NCBI GenBank assembly: GCA_003427395.1 | Contig: BFEA01000844.1 | Span: forward strand, 54,739-98,709 | Length of the DNA stretch: 43,971 nucleotides | Reading direction: 5' to 3' | DNA from: Chara braunii | Taxonomy: Eukaryota > Streptophyta > Charophyceae > Charales > Characeae | Shown here: piece after piece, positions 20,601 to 29,984 of the stretch | Layout of the letters: each line of letters opens with the position of its first letter | How positions within the stretch are numbered: the stretch's first letter is position 1 | Made by a program: the position numbers and the translations under genes | The notes under the pieces: generated by a model | Database searches by the model: none | Told to the model about the DNA's origin: nothing | The model's input: only the letters and a program-made list of their open reading frames with translations

Positions 20601-23016
20601 TCTCGTACACACAGGACGCGGCCGGATCACATGGAGCTTGGACAATCTTCCTCCTCACTCGCCGCCGCCGTGCAGGCAACGGCTCGTCGCCATCAGAATC
20701 AGCGGCCGCCACAAAGGCAACTGCTTGAGCAGCTGCTGTCATGTTCTCAGAAGCGGTTCCCTCAACTTCCCTTGCGGCCGAGCTGGACCCCCTGCTGTGC
20801 AAAACATCAGTGAGCCTGCCATGCGGCAACTTCTGCCAGCTGGCAGACTTCGATTTCCTGCTCTTTGATGGCACTGCCTGGGTCTCGACAATTACTGATG
20901 ACGACAACATAGGTGGAGGAAGCAAAGCAGCCTCAGCGAGGACGGGCATTGATTCCTCACAGGCGCCTCTGGTGAAATCCAGCCCTGCTTCTTCTGCGGC
21001 TTTTCTAGGACTTGCTGCTACAGAGTCCAGTGGAGCAATACCACTCTGACTTGCCAGTGGGTCCTGCGCTTCATCGCTTTGCAATTCATTGTCGCCACCA
21101 CGATGGGGGGAACCAATGCCATTGCCACCATCATAACCATTTTCTTCTTTTGCTCCTGTCATTCTTTGCCGCCTCGGCCTTCTGTTCATTTCAACATCAC
21201 CCCTGGAATCAGCAGCCGTATCCAACTGTGGAGCAGTTACGGGTGCGGTCATACTCTGTGAAGAAGCATAATCAAGACGAGGTTCATAGACTCCCCCACC
21301 AGATTTTTGATGATGGACGACACTCCCCATGGGTTGCTGCAAACCAGAAGAGACATGCCGGCACAGTGTACTCAACATATGAGGCTTCTTGTCCATGGGT
21401 TCAAAAGGCCCCGCTGTTCCAAGCAACTGCTGTCTTTCTGTGGGAAGACAGCCATTCGTCGACGACTCCTGCACGGGCTGCTTATCCCCAGTGATGGCAG
21501 CAGTATTTACAGGGTCTTCTTTGTCAGTACCAGTCAGTGTGGAACCCTCAGAAAAAGAAGCAACACGACCCGGTCGAGCCCCGCGTCTCTGTGCTTTCTG
21601 TGTTCTTCCCTTCACAGCCCCAGGGCTCTTCGCACGAACCCCGAGAACAACCTCGCCCCCCCGTGTCTTCCTCCTCTCTCTCGTTCTCCGCGTACCGGTT
21701 TCTGCATCTAGACCGCCATCCGAGTCAAGGGCTGAGATCAACGCTACTGCTTCTGCAGCCGGTGTAACTGTTTCTGCATCTAGACCAACGTCTGAGTCAA
21801 GGGCGGAGACCGAGGCTGCCACTTCTGCGGCCGGTGTCATTTTCACCGTCGCATCCCTCTGATCATTTTGCCGACATCCAAATATGCCACCGGACTTCCT
21901 TGACTGTGTCGTTCTCGTCCTGGAGCAGCCGCCGTTCAAGTTCTCAGGGCCAGACCTCATTCGAATACCCGCGGTGGCGCTGTTCCTAGTGCCATTCTTG
22001 GCTCCCTCGGCATTACCCTTGACTTCATCTTCTTTCCCTGTGCTGCCAATGCACTTTGCACACCGGCTTGACTGCGGCTTCGTCCGGGTTGTCGGCGGAC
22101 CTCGCATCGACGACGCACTTCGATGCCCATCTGCATCTCTGTTCACGGGATTGCGAAGACTCCTCCTCCTCGGTTTTCTCCTAATTTGATGGGTAGTTGT
22201 GGCTAAATCGATCTCACCGTTCCCATCGGACTCAATGTCCGCAACAAACGCCACTGCTTGTGCAGCAGGTGTAATACGCTCCGAGGAAGCAGAAGCTGAA
22301 GCAGAAGCTTCCCCGACGCCGGCGGCGTCGGCCCCCTTCTTTCTCCTGCGCCCCTTGGCTGCTATGGGCAGACTCGGTAGGAGTCTTCCTCCATCCGATT
22401 CGATGTCTGCGACAAGGGCTACAGCTTGCGCAGCCGGTGTAATCTCCTCTGCAGCAGTCCCTGCAGTCCGCCTTCCCCCCTTCTTCCCACGCTTGGGTGG
22501 TATGTACAGACTACCAGTGGTGGCCTGGCTCTGCCTAGCCCCTCGGCATGCTCTATAGGTGTTAGCCTGTTCCCTCCTCATCATCATCATCTTCGACGAC
22601 GACAGTGTTTTCTGCCCATCCTTGTACCACCGATCTTCGCAGACTTCCTCCGCCTCCCTCAGCTTCGTCCTCCTCCTCCTCTGCTGATTCATTGTCTCCA
22701 TATCAACGTCAACCTGACTACCGCCATCAGAATCAACGGCAGCGACAAAAGCCACAGCTTTTGCAGCCGGTGTGGGGGAGAAGGTACCAATGGCGTCTGA
22801 CGCACAGACAGCATCCTCATCTAGCTCCAGTCTCGTCGCCTCCTCAGAGACCCCGGTGGGTCTCCGCTCCGGCTTCTCGAGTCCCGGCGATCTCCCCATC
22901 TCACACATTGCTAGACAACGCGATGCACAGGTTGGTTGCGTACCATTAGCCACGGGAAGGAGTAGACAGAGAGAATTGCCATCACAACTTTTGGTTCCTC
23001 GAGTTGTGGTCACCAC
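16875..23016 (-). CDS. MBD4L: MBD4-like DNA glycosylase (HhH-GPD), three exons
   Basis: Exons on the minus strand are 23016-20119, 17927-17731 and 17010-16875, giving 1076 codons with intron phases 0 and 2. The C-terminal ~150 residues match the MBD4 glycosylase domain: NWVPPASAYCLIQEKLYTDPW, LIACILLHKTGG, a helix-hairpin-helix LHGIGKYGADAY, and QPEDH carrying the catalytic Asp (about residue 1053). This family removes T or U (and derivatives) opposite G, monofunctionally, in nuclear base-excision repair. As in plant MBD4L, no methyl-CpG-binding domain is seen. The ~930-residue N-terminal part is basic/Ser-rich, probably disordered, and holds six copies of a TPAAxAVAxVAxxDSDGG-type motif. The open frame begins at GTG 23016. 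The first ATG is at 22908 (codon 37). A pyrimidine tract plus AG just upstream (near 23018) allows an upstream exon instead. Confidence 0.88.
17011..17730 (-). repeat. MBD4L intron 2 filled with (CT)n, gap, (CA)n
   Basis: Plus-strand (CT)n at 17056-17145, 459 N at 17146-17604 and (CA)n at 17605-17673. True length is unknown because the gap lies between the two microsatellites. The long open frames crossing the N run are artefacts of dinucleotide repeats. Confidence 0.9.
17731..17927 (-). other. MBD4L: MBD4L exon 2
   Basis: The acceptor GGATGCAG precedes ATG CAC AAA; the donor is GGCAA/GTGAGT. It encodes MHKVIWDLFELIPTPEAA through RSLGLYNKRAKMIKRFSEEY to LHGIG, 65 codons plus 2 nt. Joined to exon 1 in phase 0, it gives the same spacing as animal MBD4 between the KTGG segment and the VIWDLF helix, which supports this splice choice over the alternative CACAAAG site. 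Confidence 0.88.
17928..20118 (-). other. MBD4L intron 1 (2.2 kb), repeat-rich
   Basis: The donor CAG/GTATAC is at 20118-20117. Contents: a ~400-bp plus-strand purine tract (about 18025-18425); a ~65-bp tandem duplication near 18470-18585 (TTTTTGTTCTGTTTTCATAA words); a 23-bp tandem repeat near 19258-19322 (CTGTAGCAGCTACGACCTTG); and a tandem pair near 19767-19847 (ACTAGCACTTTCTTAAATGT). B-box-like GGGTTCAAAC and GGATCGAATCC words occur near 19448 and 19508. No other gene is supported. Confidence 0.75.
18025..18425. repeat. Long polypurine/polypyrimidine tract in intron 1
   Basis: About 400 bp of the plus strand is almost entirely A/G (GGGAGGAAGGGAGG-type words), with only rare interruptions. 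The transcribed gene therefore has a ~400-nt pyrimidine tract here. Such tracts can adopt triplex DNA; this is a property of the composition, not shown here. Confidence 0.9.
21698..21841 (-). repeat. 72-bp tandem coding duplication in MBD4L exon 1
   Basis: Two adjacent 24-codon units encode the fourth and fifth copies of the repeated motif (TPAAEVAASVSALDSD and TPAAEAVALISALDSDGG, each followed by GLDAET). The nucleotide copies remain similar, so this duplication is more recent than the dispersed copies near codons 80, 192, 248 and 758. Confidence 0.85.
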
Positions 23017-23224
23017 ATCTCAGAGACAATAAGAAGAAATCCTGTCTCTTTTCTCCATTTTCCTAAGCGGAATTAAGAAGACAAATTTCACTCCACCAAC
23101 TCAGAAGGGACATCCACCACCACCCCATAGAATCAAGAAAGACAAGAAAGACAAGAAAGACAAGAAAGAACCTCCCTGTCTGTCCTTCTCAAAGACCAGA
23201 AGTTCTGCTTTCTAGATTTCTTGG

Positions 23225-23610
23225 GTTCCGGTGTATGGACGCTCTTTCGGAATGTCGATGGTTGAGATGGAGAAACTGGACCCTGGTTTGCGAAATCAGG
23301 TTGCACGAGTTAATACTTCTTTTTTCCGCATCTAGACCACAAACTGAGTCAAGGGGCGAAACCAAGGCTCCCGCATCTGGACGTTCTTTTGGGATGTCGA
23401 CAGCTTGAGATGGAGAAGTTGGAGCCTCGTTTGCGAAATCAGGTGGTGCACGAGTAACTGTAATACTTTTCTGCATCCAACCGCAAACTGAGTCAAGGGG
23501 TGAAACCAAGGCTCCGCATCTGGACGTTCTTTTGGGACGTCGATGGTAGTAGAGATCGAGAAGCTGGACCCATGTTTGCGAAATCAGGCGCAGCACGAGT
23601 TAACACTTTT
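23225..23610 (-). repeat. ~144-bp tandem repeat related to MBD4L coding repeat
   Basis: Units start with GCGAAATCAGG at 23290, 23433 and 23578, with a partial unit before the first. The period of 143-145 bp is close to 48 codons. On the minus strand the units read ALVSPLDSVCGLDAEK-like peptides, strikingly close to ALISALDSDGGLDAET in exon 1. The nucleotide words GCATCTAGACC and GAGTCAAGGG are also shared with 21698-21841. An open frame (GTG-started) covers 23596-23189. It could be an upstream exon or UTR of the gene, or a decayed duplicate of its coding repeat. Confidence 0.7.
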
Positions 23611-24013
23611 TTCTTCTCCTGCACACACTGTAGACGTCAATACATAAATCGAAAGAAATAACAAAAGGTTTGAATTTCCAGCACAACAACAAACTGGAGA
23701 CTCGTAAAAAGGTGTCAATACGCAAATAACAATTTTATAATAATAGATAAATAAGTTGAAATAAGAAATTAGGACATTACTATCTAATACAGTAATACTT
23801 GAATAATAAAAAGAAAAGACAAAGGGTTTTCTTTTCCTTTCCTGCACAACAAACTGCAGAGAGAACCATGGTTACTTTTCATGCCCTCTTCTGCGCAGAC
23901 TTCTACAGTTCTCTCTCCGTTTCACCCCTTTCCCCATAATTACGTACATATACAAGATTGACTTTGTTATAATCATCATTGACTTTGACTGCGATATCAT
24001 ATTCTACCCCCTT

Positions 24014-24037
24014 GTTTAGGGTTTTTAGGGTTTAGGG
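24014..24037. promoter_or_regulatory. Interstitial telomere-like / telo-box motif
   Basis: Three TTTAGGG-type units occur in close succession (GTTTAGGG, TTTTTAGGG, TTTAGGGG). On the minus strand this reads AAACCCTA, the plant telo-box, about 1.0 kb upstream of the glycosylase ORF. A regulatory role is conjecture. Confidence 0.45.
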
Positions 24038-24186
24038 GCCTTTAGGTGTCCCCCACAGAAACATGCCCCCTATATTTTTTTTTATTTTTTCCCCTTACGG
24101 AAGTTACGGTGGATTTTTCAGTGTTGGACGGGCAACACAGTATCAAGGTGGCTACTCTGTTGCCCGCTCGCTTGCTTGTTGCTTGC

Positions 24187-24190
24187 TTGC

Positions 24191-24223
<33 letters not shown>

Positions 24224-24225
24224 AC

Positions 24226-24276
<51 letters not shown>

Positions 24277-24290
24277 GATTGATTGATTGT
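24187..24290. repeat. (GATT)n microsatellite
   Basis: A nearly perfect GATT/TTGA tetramer run, preceded by GCTTGCTTGC. Minus-strand NQSI-type open frames here are repeat artefacts. Confidence 0.95.
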
Positions 24291-24389
24291 ATTGTTGATG
24301 GGGTTCGCCCATTAACTGACAACCAACTAGTAGTGGAATACCGAGCTACCAACCCACCAACCAACCAAGTTGCATTTTACGTCACTCGA

Positions 24390-24536
24390 CTCAATCAACG
24401 ACTGAGAACCCAATCCAATCGAGAAGCGAATCCAATCAAAACTTCAAAAATGAAAGTTAAACCCAATCGCCGTCTGATCGCATCCCTAATTAATTGAGAA
24501 TCCAATCGAAAGTTTTTTTTTTTCTTTTTCCGCATA
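24390..24536. repeat. Dispersed repeat rich in AATCCAATC / GATCGCATCCC
   Basis: Related stretches occur at 25450-25800 and 28788-28870, and inverted at about 27930-28140. Shared words are GAGAATCCAATCGAAAGTT, GATCGCATCCC and AATTAATTGA. The TA-flanked MITE at 24539 is inserted within this family. Class unknown; probably an old transposon. Confidence 0.5.
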
Positions 24537-24538
24537 TA

Positions 24539-25439
24539 CTCCTTTGACCAGGTAAGTTAGATGCATACTGCCGCTATTTGGACATCTCGTGAACCGAAAT
24601 GGGCAGGCCCTACCGGGTTCTCGCCAAAACCGATACCGTATTGGATTTTCTTTTTATCAAATTAGGTGAACGCGCCTAAGTTAGAGAAACGGCGAACCGA
24701 TTTTGAATTCGGTGGAAGCTTCTTGGATGGACCGGTAGAGTGGAATCGGGCGTGTAGTCCAAACGTTTTAGATTTTTGTAGCAGCTTCTTGGAACCGTAG
24801 ATTAGAATTGGACACCTTGTGAATCGTTATGGACAGGTATTCTAGAAACTAGGACAACCCACTGTGCCTTTAGTCAAAGGACCGAACGATTTAGACTGAC
24901 GAGCGCATAAATTGGTGGGCCCCATAGAAAATTGTGCATCACTCACGTGTGTGCTGCGCACGTCCACCTCGGGCGATAGTTTACGGGAGCTGCAGGCCCG
25001 TGATTCAGACGCATGTGACTAACATGCAAAATCGATTCCACTAAATTGATATCTTTGTTGGTCCCGATGGTGTGCGCAGAATCTCAAATTGGTCGAGTGT
25101 TGAGCTAAATGTGATGCGGTATTGGCAATACTAATTTGTTAAATCAATCTGCCTAACTCCGTCATGCGTCCAAACAGTTAAATCATTTTGTTCAAAATGG
25201 TAATCATTTATCCCAACCTATATGCAGTATGTCCAAAATGCTCATCGTTTCTCCCAACATAAATCTGATATGTCCAAAATGCTCAATACTTCTCCAAACC
25301 TATATCGGCTGTCCAAATCGGTTCGATAATGTACTAAATAGGAAAATTGAACTGACCAATTCGGTTTGATGATTGTCCAATTGAATTTTCGTTTGTCCAA
25401 ATCGCTTCACCTTGATCCCAACTTACCTGGTCAAAGGAG
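24539..25439 (+). mobile_element. TA-flanked MITE (Tc1/mariner-like)
   Basis: The ends are CTCCTTTGACCAGGTAAGTT and its inverse (AACTTACCTGGTCAAAGGAG), at least 20 bp of perfect terminal inverted repeat. Both ends are flanked by TA (24537-24538, 25440-25441), the target duplication of Tc1/mariner elements; a CTCC-type terminus also resembles Stowaway MITEs. The 901-bp interior has no long ORF but carries a ~60-bp tandem unit (TCCAAAATGCTCAT.. CCCAAC, about 25190-25315). Confidence 0.75.
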
Positions 25440-25441
25440 TA

Positions 25442-25949
25442 TTATATTAATTGAAATCGTTGACAATCCTATCGAAGTTAACTTTGATTCCATCCCCCAT
25501 TTACTTGAGAATCCAATGGAAGTCCTTTTTTAATCGCATCCCCAATTAATCGAAAATCAAATCCAATCATAAAAAGTTAAATCCGACCATCAGAGTCAAA
25601 TCCACTCATCATAAGTTAAAATCAAAAGGAAAAAAGAAAAAAAAAAGGTCCAATCAAAGTTTGATCGCATCCCACCAAACTATTCCCTCATCAATTGACA
25701 ATCCAATGAAAGTTCTTTTTTTTTCTTTTCTGCATCTATTTTTTTTATAATTAAAATTTAGAATCTTGTCGTCGAAGTTTGATCGCACCCCCGAGTAACT
25801 GGGACTGGCGACATTACCAAATGATGAATTGGTCCTTTCCATTGTTTGTTCAGCTTGGGCCTACCTCTCTACGCGCCTCTCTTACTCTTTAGGCAATTGT
25901 GATATATATTATAATCCCGGACCCATGTACCTACCTTCCCACGCCTTCC
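25442..25949. other. Repeat-derived AT-rich stretch, no gene
   Basis: Continuation of the AATCCAATC/GATCGCATCCC family with three further degenerate units (about 25486, 25665, 25775). No coding feature is supported. Confidence 0.5.
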
Positions 25950-26430
25950 CAATAAGGAAACTCAAATTCATTGCTTGGCGCAAAAAGAAGTAGAAGAAGT
26001 AGAAGCAGTACAAGCAGAAGAAGCAGAAGAAGAAGAAGAAGAAGAAGAAGAAGAAGAAGCAGAAGCAGAAGCAGAAGAAGAAGAAGAAGAAGAAGAAGAA
26101 GAAGAAGAAGAGTGCCAACAGTGGCCATGAACTGCTCGCACATGCTTCAACAAATAAGGAAACTCAAATTCATAGCTTGGCGCAAATAGAAGAAGAAGAA
26201 TTGAATTGAATTGAAATAGCAAGGCCAATCGCTATGCGTCCATGCTTTCAACGATAAGCGATGAAGTTCCTACACGGACTTTGTGCTCAAACGCGCACAT
26301 TCCCCGACGCGTTTCGCCTGGCTGCGCACCAGGACTTGTCAAGGGGCAACCACACTCCCGCATCCACTGAAGCAATCCACCCTGAGCAAAGAGGACCTTT
26401 CTGGCCTTGTCCTCCCGAGATATACAGGAA
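25950..26430 (+). repeat. Left arm of a long inverted repeat
   Basis: Parts of this arm occur inverted at 28400-28790. About 90 bp at 26100-26190 (GAGTGCCAACAGTGGCCATG.. AAGGAAACTCAAATTCATAGC) match 28681-28772 closely, and AACGCGCACATTCCCCGACGC at about 26294-26315 matches 28510-28535. The arm includes (GAA)n at about 26030-26112 and an internal duplication of AAGGAAACTCAAATTCATNGC (25956 and 26156). Confidence 0.75.
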
Positions 26431-27134
26431 CCCGACTGTAACTGACTGGTTGGTTCACGGCTTGCCTCGCTTGCAACTGACTCGGCGTGCACTCACGCTC
26501 GCCCCTTCTTCCCACCTACCTCACGTGCGCACCCTGCGTGCGTCAGAACCTCGTACTGCACGTGCACCGGTCGGTGGTAGGGACTCACTCGCTGCGTAGT
26601 CGGCCTTCCTGGGCCTTAGTCTTCCTCTATACCGGGTCACCATCTCCCGATAGATATTAGCCAGTCTGAAACGTCCCTTCCGTTAACCGGCTCCAGCTGC
26701 CGGTCTTAGTACCAGTTGCTTCAACCCTGCCCTCCCTACTTCCGCTAGCACTCCCCTGGTTGGCCTGCTTCCTTTCCCCGTGCCTACCCTTCACCTCGCC
26801 TCCCCACTGCTACCAGCTACAACTACCTGCGGCCACTGCTACTACCAGTTCCTGTTCCTCCCCGATAGACTCTACTGTAAAACCCAGCCTGCGGCTCTAT
26901 AAGCTGGGAACCCTCCTCCCTCGCTAACTAGTGTACAACCTACTCGTCCAGCCCCACCCATTTCACTACCTGCAATACTACTTTGCCACTCACCGTTCCA
27001 ACCCCGTTCCTAGTCATTGCCGGGGTATTCCCTTCACTTGCCTAATGTACAACCTGGCTCTACCCAGGCCCCCTTCCCCCCACATTCTTAACCTACTGCG
27101 TTGTCCCTACCTCCACTGCACCTGNATTCTTAAC
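26431..27134. other. C/T-rich stretch, likely downstream part of the truncated RT copy
   Basis: No domain-bearing ORF. It lies immediately 3' (minus strand) of the truncated RT, so it may be that element's 3' region, but I see no clear similarity to 7154-8127. Confidence 0.4.
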
Positions 27135-27166
27135 CTACTGCGTTGTCCCTACCTCCACTGCACCTG
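27084..27166. repeat. Exact 41-bp duplication around a single N
   Basis: 27084-27124 and 27126-27166 are identical, separated by one N at 27125. This is the signature of unmerged overlapping contig ends, so it is probably an assembly artefact rather than biology. Confidence 0.85.
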
Positions 27167-27908
27167 CCCGCTGTTCTGTCCTGTGTACATTTCGGGCCCC
27201 GGTATCGAGCCCCACTATACGGTATACTTCCCTTCCTTCCTCCCATCGGGGTCCTCCTTGCATCAGTTTAACCGGCTGTTCGGCCAGCGTCTTCAACGCT
27301 GCTCCGAACGGGCCAGTGGCTCTGGCAAATACTGCCAGAGCATTGGAAAAGAGCGCCGGGGGATACCCCCCCCGCCCCAGCTCGATGCTGACGGATAGTG
27401 CCGCTTGTACGCCTGTCTCCGGGTCACTAGCGTGCTGCATGATCCTGTGAAGTGCTGCTATCACTGTGCCCACCGCCCGCTTGTCTGAGTAAGATGCAAA
27501 ATCTTGGAAACATCTGAAGACAAGTGGGTCATCCGCCATTGCTACCTCATTCTTATGCTTGGGGCGAAGGACAAACTTGATAGGTCCGGGCAGCACTGCG
27601 GCTCGGATCCCCAAAAAATCCCAAGAGTTGGTGCCGTCGTCTGTTCTCACTAGCACCAGCTGTTCTCCATACGCCTTCGCAAATTTCTGACATATGCCCT
27701 TCGCTGTTGATATACTCCAATGATCACTCATGTCACACGCAACCCCCAGCATGACATCATCAACTAGCCTGACCCCATGTACCAGTCTCTGGTCAGCCCC
27801 CAGGGAGTTTATGAAGTCCACCTCATGCTTTGCACACAGCACACAGGCCAGCGAAGGGCTAGAGTTCTTCCCCATAGGGATACCCACTACTTGTTTAAGT
27901 ATTCCCAA
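27135..27908 (-). pseudogene. 5'-truncated second PLE reverse transcriptase
   Basis: The minus-strand frame begins abruptly at RT motif B (GIPMGKNSSPSLACVLCA), then VRLVDDVML (motif C), RTDDGTNSWDFLGIRA and FQDFASYSDKRAVGTVIA. These align in order with GIPMGKSSSPPLACILCA, LIDDVTIL, KQTDEGKGTWDFLGTRM and FQDFDSFSTIRQKKVVIT of the RT at 5486-7153. Everything upstream of motif B, including the catalytic Asp of motif A and the endonuclease, is absent, which is typical of 5' truncation during target-primed reverse transcription. Similarity ends near ALSVSIELG (about 27390), and the remaining ~85 codons are unassigned. The nominal start codon is TTG, so this is not a real translation start. Confidence 0.8.
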
Positions 27909-28399
27909 TTACTGTAATATTGGGGAATTAATGGGGGGGGATACGATAAAAAGAACGATAGAATTTTCAATTTTAATTATCGAGGCAATCAAATCAAAAT
28001 TTAATTGGATTCTCAATCAATTCCGGCCGGATGCGATCAAACTTTGGTAGGGATTTCACTTTTGATTGGTTTTATCTTTATTGCGATTGGATTTAGCTGA
28101 AGACGACTGGATTTGACTTTTCCATTAATTGGCAATGCGATCGACATTCAACTGAATTCACATTCACTTCTTGCCTCCAGGTTCACGTTGCCCCTTTATC
28201 AAAGTGTCGCTATTTTACTATTTTCTATTCTATAATTTTTCTATTCCTGCTGTTTGCCTTTGGGAACAAAAGAAAAGAAAAGCAACGAATTGTTGGCATC
28301 TGTTGTCCAACCCACCATACTTGCATACTCTGGAGTACTCACCCGATTATGCACGATAGATAGACATCTCTATTTCTTTTCCGCTTGAAAAAGGGGGGG
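27909..28399. other. Inverted copy of the AATCCAATC repeat family plus anonymous DNA
   Basis: About 27930-28140 reads, on the minus strand, like 25480-25700 (GATCGCATCC, TTGAGAATCCAAT). No gene is seen from 28140 to 28399. Confidence 0.5.
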
Positions 28400-28790
28400 G
28401 TCTTCTATCTTGGGAGAAGCCCCCTAAAGAGTGTGCCAGGAGCGCAACCTGGTTCTTCGATCTTGGGAGAAGCCCCCTGAAGAGTGTGCCAGGAGCGCAC
28501 CATGGCCGAAAGGCGTCGGGGAATGTGCGCGTTTCTGCTGAGAACTGTGCATGCGGAGTGCTATTGCTCGGATCTGTTGAAGCATGTGCGAGAAGCAGTC
28601 CATGGCCACTGTTGGCACTCGGGGAATGTGCGCGTTTCTTCTTCTTCTTCCACTATTCTTCTTCTTCTTCTTCTTCTTCTTCTATTTCCGCCAAGCTATG
28701 AATTTGAGTTTCCTTATTTGTTGAAGCATGTGGGAGCAGTCCATGGCCACTGTTGGCACTCTTCTTCTTCTTCTTCTCGAAACAATTTTT
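28400..28790 (-). repeat. Right arm of the long inverted repeat
   Basis: Inverse partner of 25950-26430. It contains a ~56-bp tandem duplication (ATCTTGGGAGAAGCCCCCT at about 28406 and 28462), a repeated block AGTCCATGGCCACTGTTGGC (28597 and 28738) and (CTT)n runs. Confidence 0.75.
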
Positions 28791-28913
28791 GATCGCACTC
28801 CCAAGTAATTGAAAATTCAATCCAATCCAATCCAATCCAATCAGAGAAAGCAAATCAATTCAGATCACATGCGATTTGATTTTCATTCAACCGGATTAAA
28901 ATAAAATTAAAAA

Positions 28914-29298
28914 GGGAAATTTTTCGATATGCCCCTGAAAGTTCAATAAATTTGCCCCGTGCCCCTCCGACGGCTGACTTACCCTGCCGTGCCCCTGGGG
29001 CCTCTGAACTTTCCTGCAGGCCCCTCTCTGTGAGGGTAGCAACTTTCCAGCATGCCCTGTGGCCGTTGGTGGCACACGTGATCGTTCCCCTGGCTCTGGG
29101 AGGGGAGCTACCGGGGCATACTAGACATTTGGAACCGGTACCGATAGGGGTATGTTGAACATTTTTCAGGCCCAAATGACACCAGGGTTTTTTCTGAAAC
29201 TCCAATCTCTGTCAGAGGGGCGCTGCAGGGTAAGTCGGCCGTTAGAGGGGCACGCTGCATATAAATCGAGCTTTGAGGGGCATATCGAAAATTTTCCC
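28914..29298 (+). mobile_element. 385-bp MITE with ~85-bp inverted ends (family D1)
   Basis: The left end GGGAAATTTTTCGATATGCC and the inverse right end GGGAAAATTTTCGATATGCC share similarity for about 85 bp, including CGACTTACCCTGC. The flanks AATTAAAAA (28905-28913) and AATTAAATA (29299-29307) match 8/9. Long inverted ends with a 9-bp duplication suggest a Mutator-like MITE; this is inference. No ORF of interest. Confidence 0.7.
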
Positions 29299-29930
29299 AA
29301 TTAAATAAAAACACCGACGACGAATCGAAATGCAGTTCGAATTGACCCAACTCGCGTTGATGTCCAACAATCAACAAACGGATCCACCACGCACCCAAAA
29401 AAAAAAAAAAAAAAAAAAAAAGAGAGAAAGACAAAGAGAAAAAAAAAAAAAAAAAAAAAAACATCGATGAAAGAGACCGGTCGACAATGGATATGAATCG
29501 ATCTCTTAAAAATTCGTAGATCCCCCGCCCCTTTTGTTCTTTCCTTTTTTTTTTTTTTTTTTTTTTTTTTTGGACGACAGTCGTGAGATCTAGCCACAGG
29601 TGAGCGCCCCCAGGTAACTTCAAGATCAATGGTATTACTATTCGTATTATTGTAGATTATAGCAAACTGAGAACTACATAATCTAATACACTTCGGTCAT
29701 AAATGATTTTAAACTAAAAAAAAAAGAAAGTATCAAATCAACTGATCATAGCCACGTGAAGGGCGGTGAGCTCCCGCCTTCTGCAACCACTCCCGCACCA
29801 CTTTTTGTCGTATTCGTCCCTTTCTTTTCAGAAGAAGAAAGGTAATCTAAGAAAGACATCCCTCCGCCTCCGACTTCAGGCACCGTACCTTGCCATCATT
29901 ACCATCATCATCACAATCATCATTAATTAC

Positions 29931-29984
<54 letters not shown>

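Larger units (their letters stand above)
23017..24186. other. 5' flank of the MBD4L gene
   Basis: It contains an AAGAAAGAC-type minisatellite (about 23135-23168), the 144-bp tandem repeat, an AT-rich interval (about 23640-23850) and a TTTAGGG-like motif, described separately. A promoter for the minus-strand gene probably lies here, but no TATA box can be assigned with confidence. Confidence 0.5.

Noticed and set aside
20071-22949. Plus-strand ORFs opposite MBD4L exon 1
   Set aside because: They are shadow frames of the 966-codon minus-strand exon, with compositionally biased translations.
24118-24364. NQSI-repeat proteins on the minus strand
   Set aside because: They come from the (GATT)n microsatellite.
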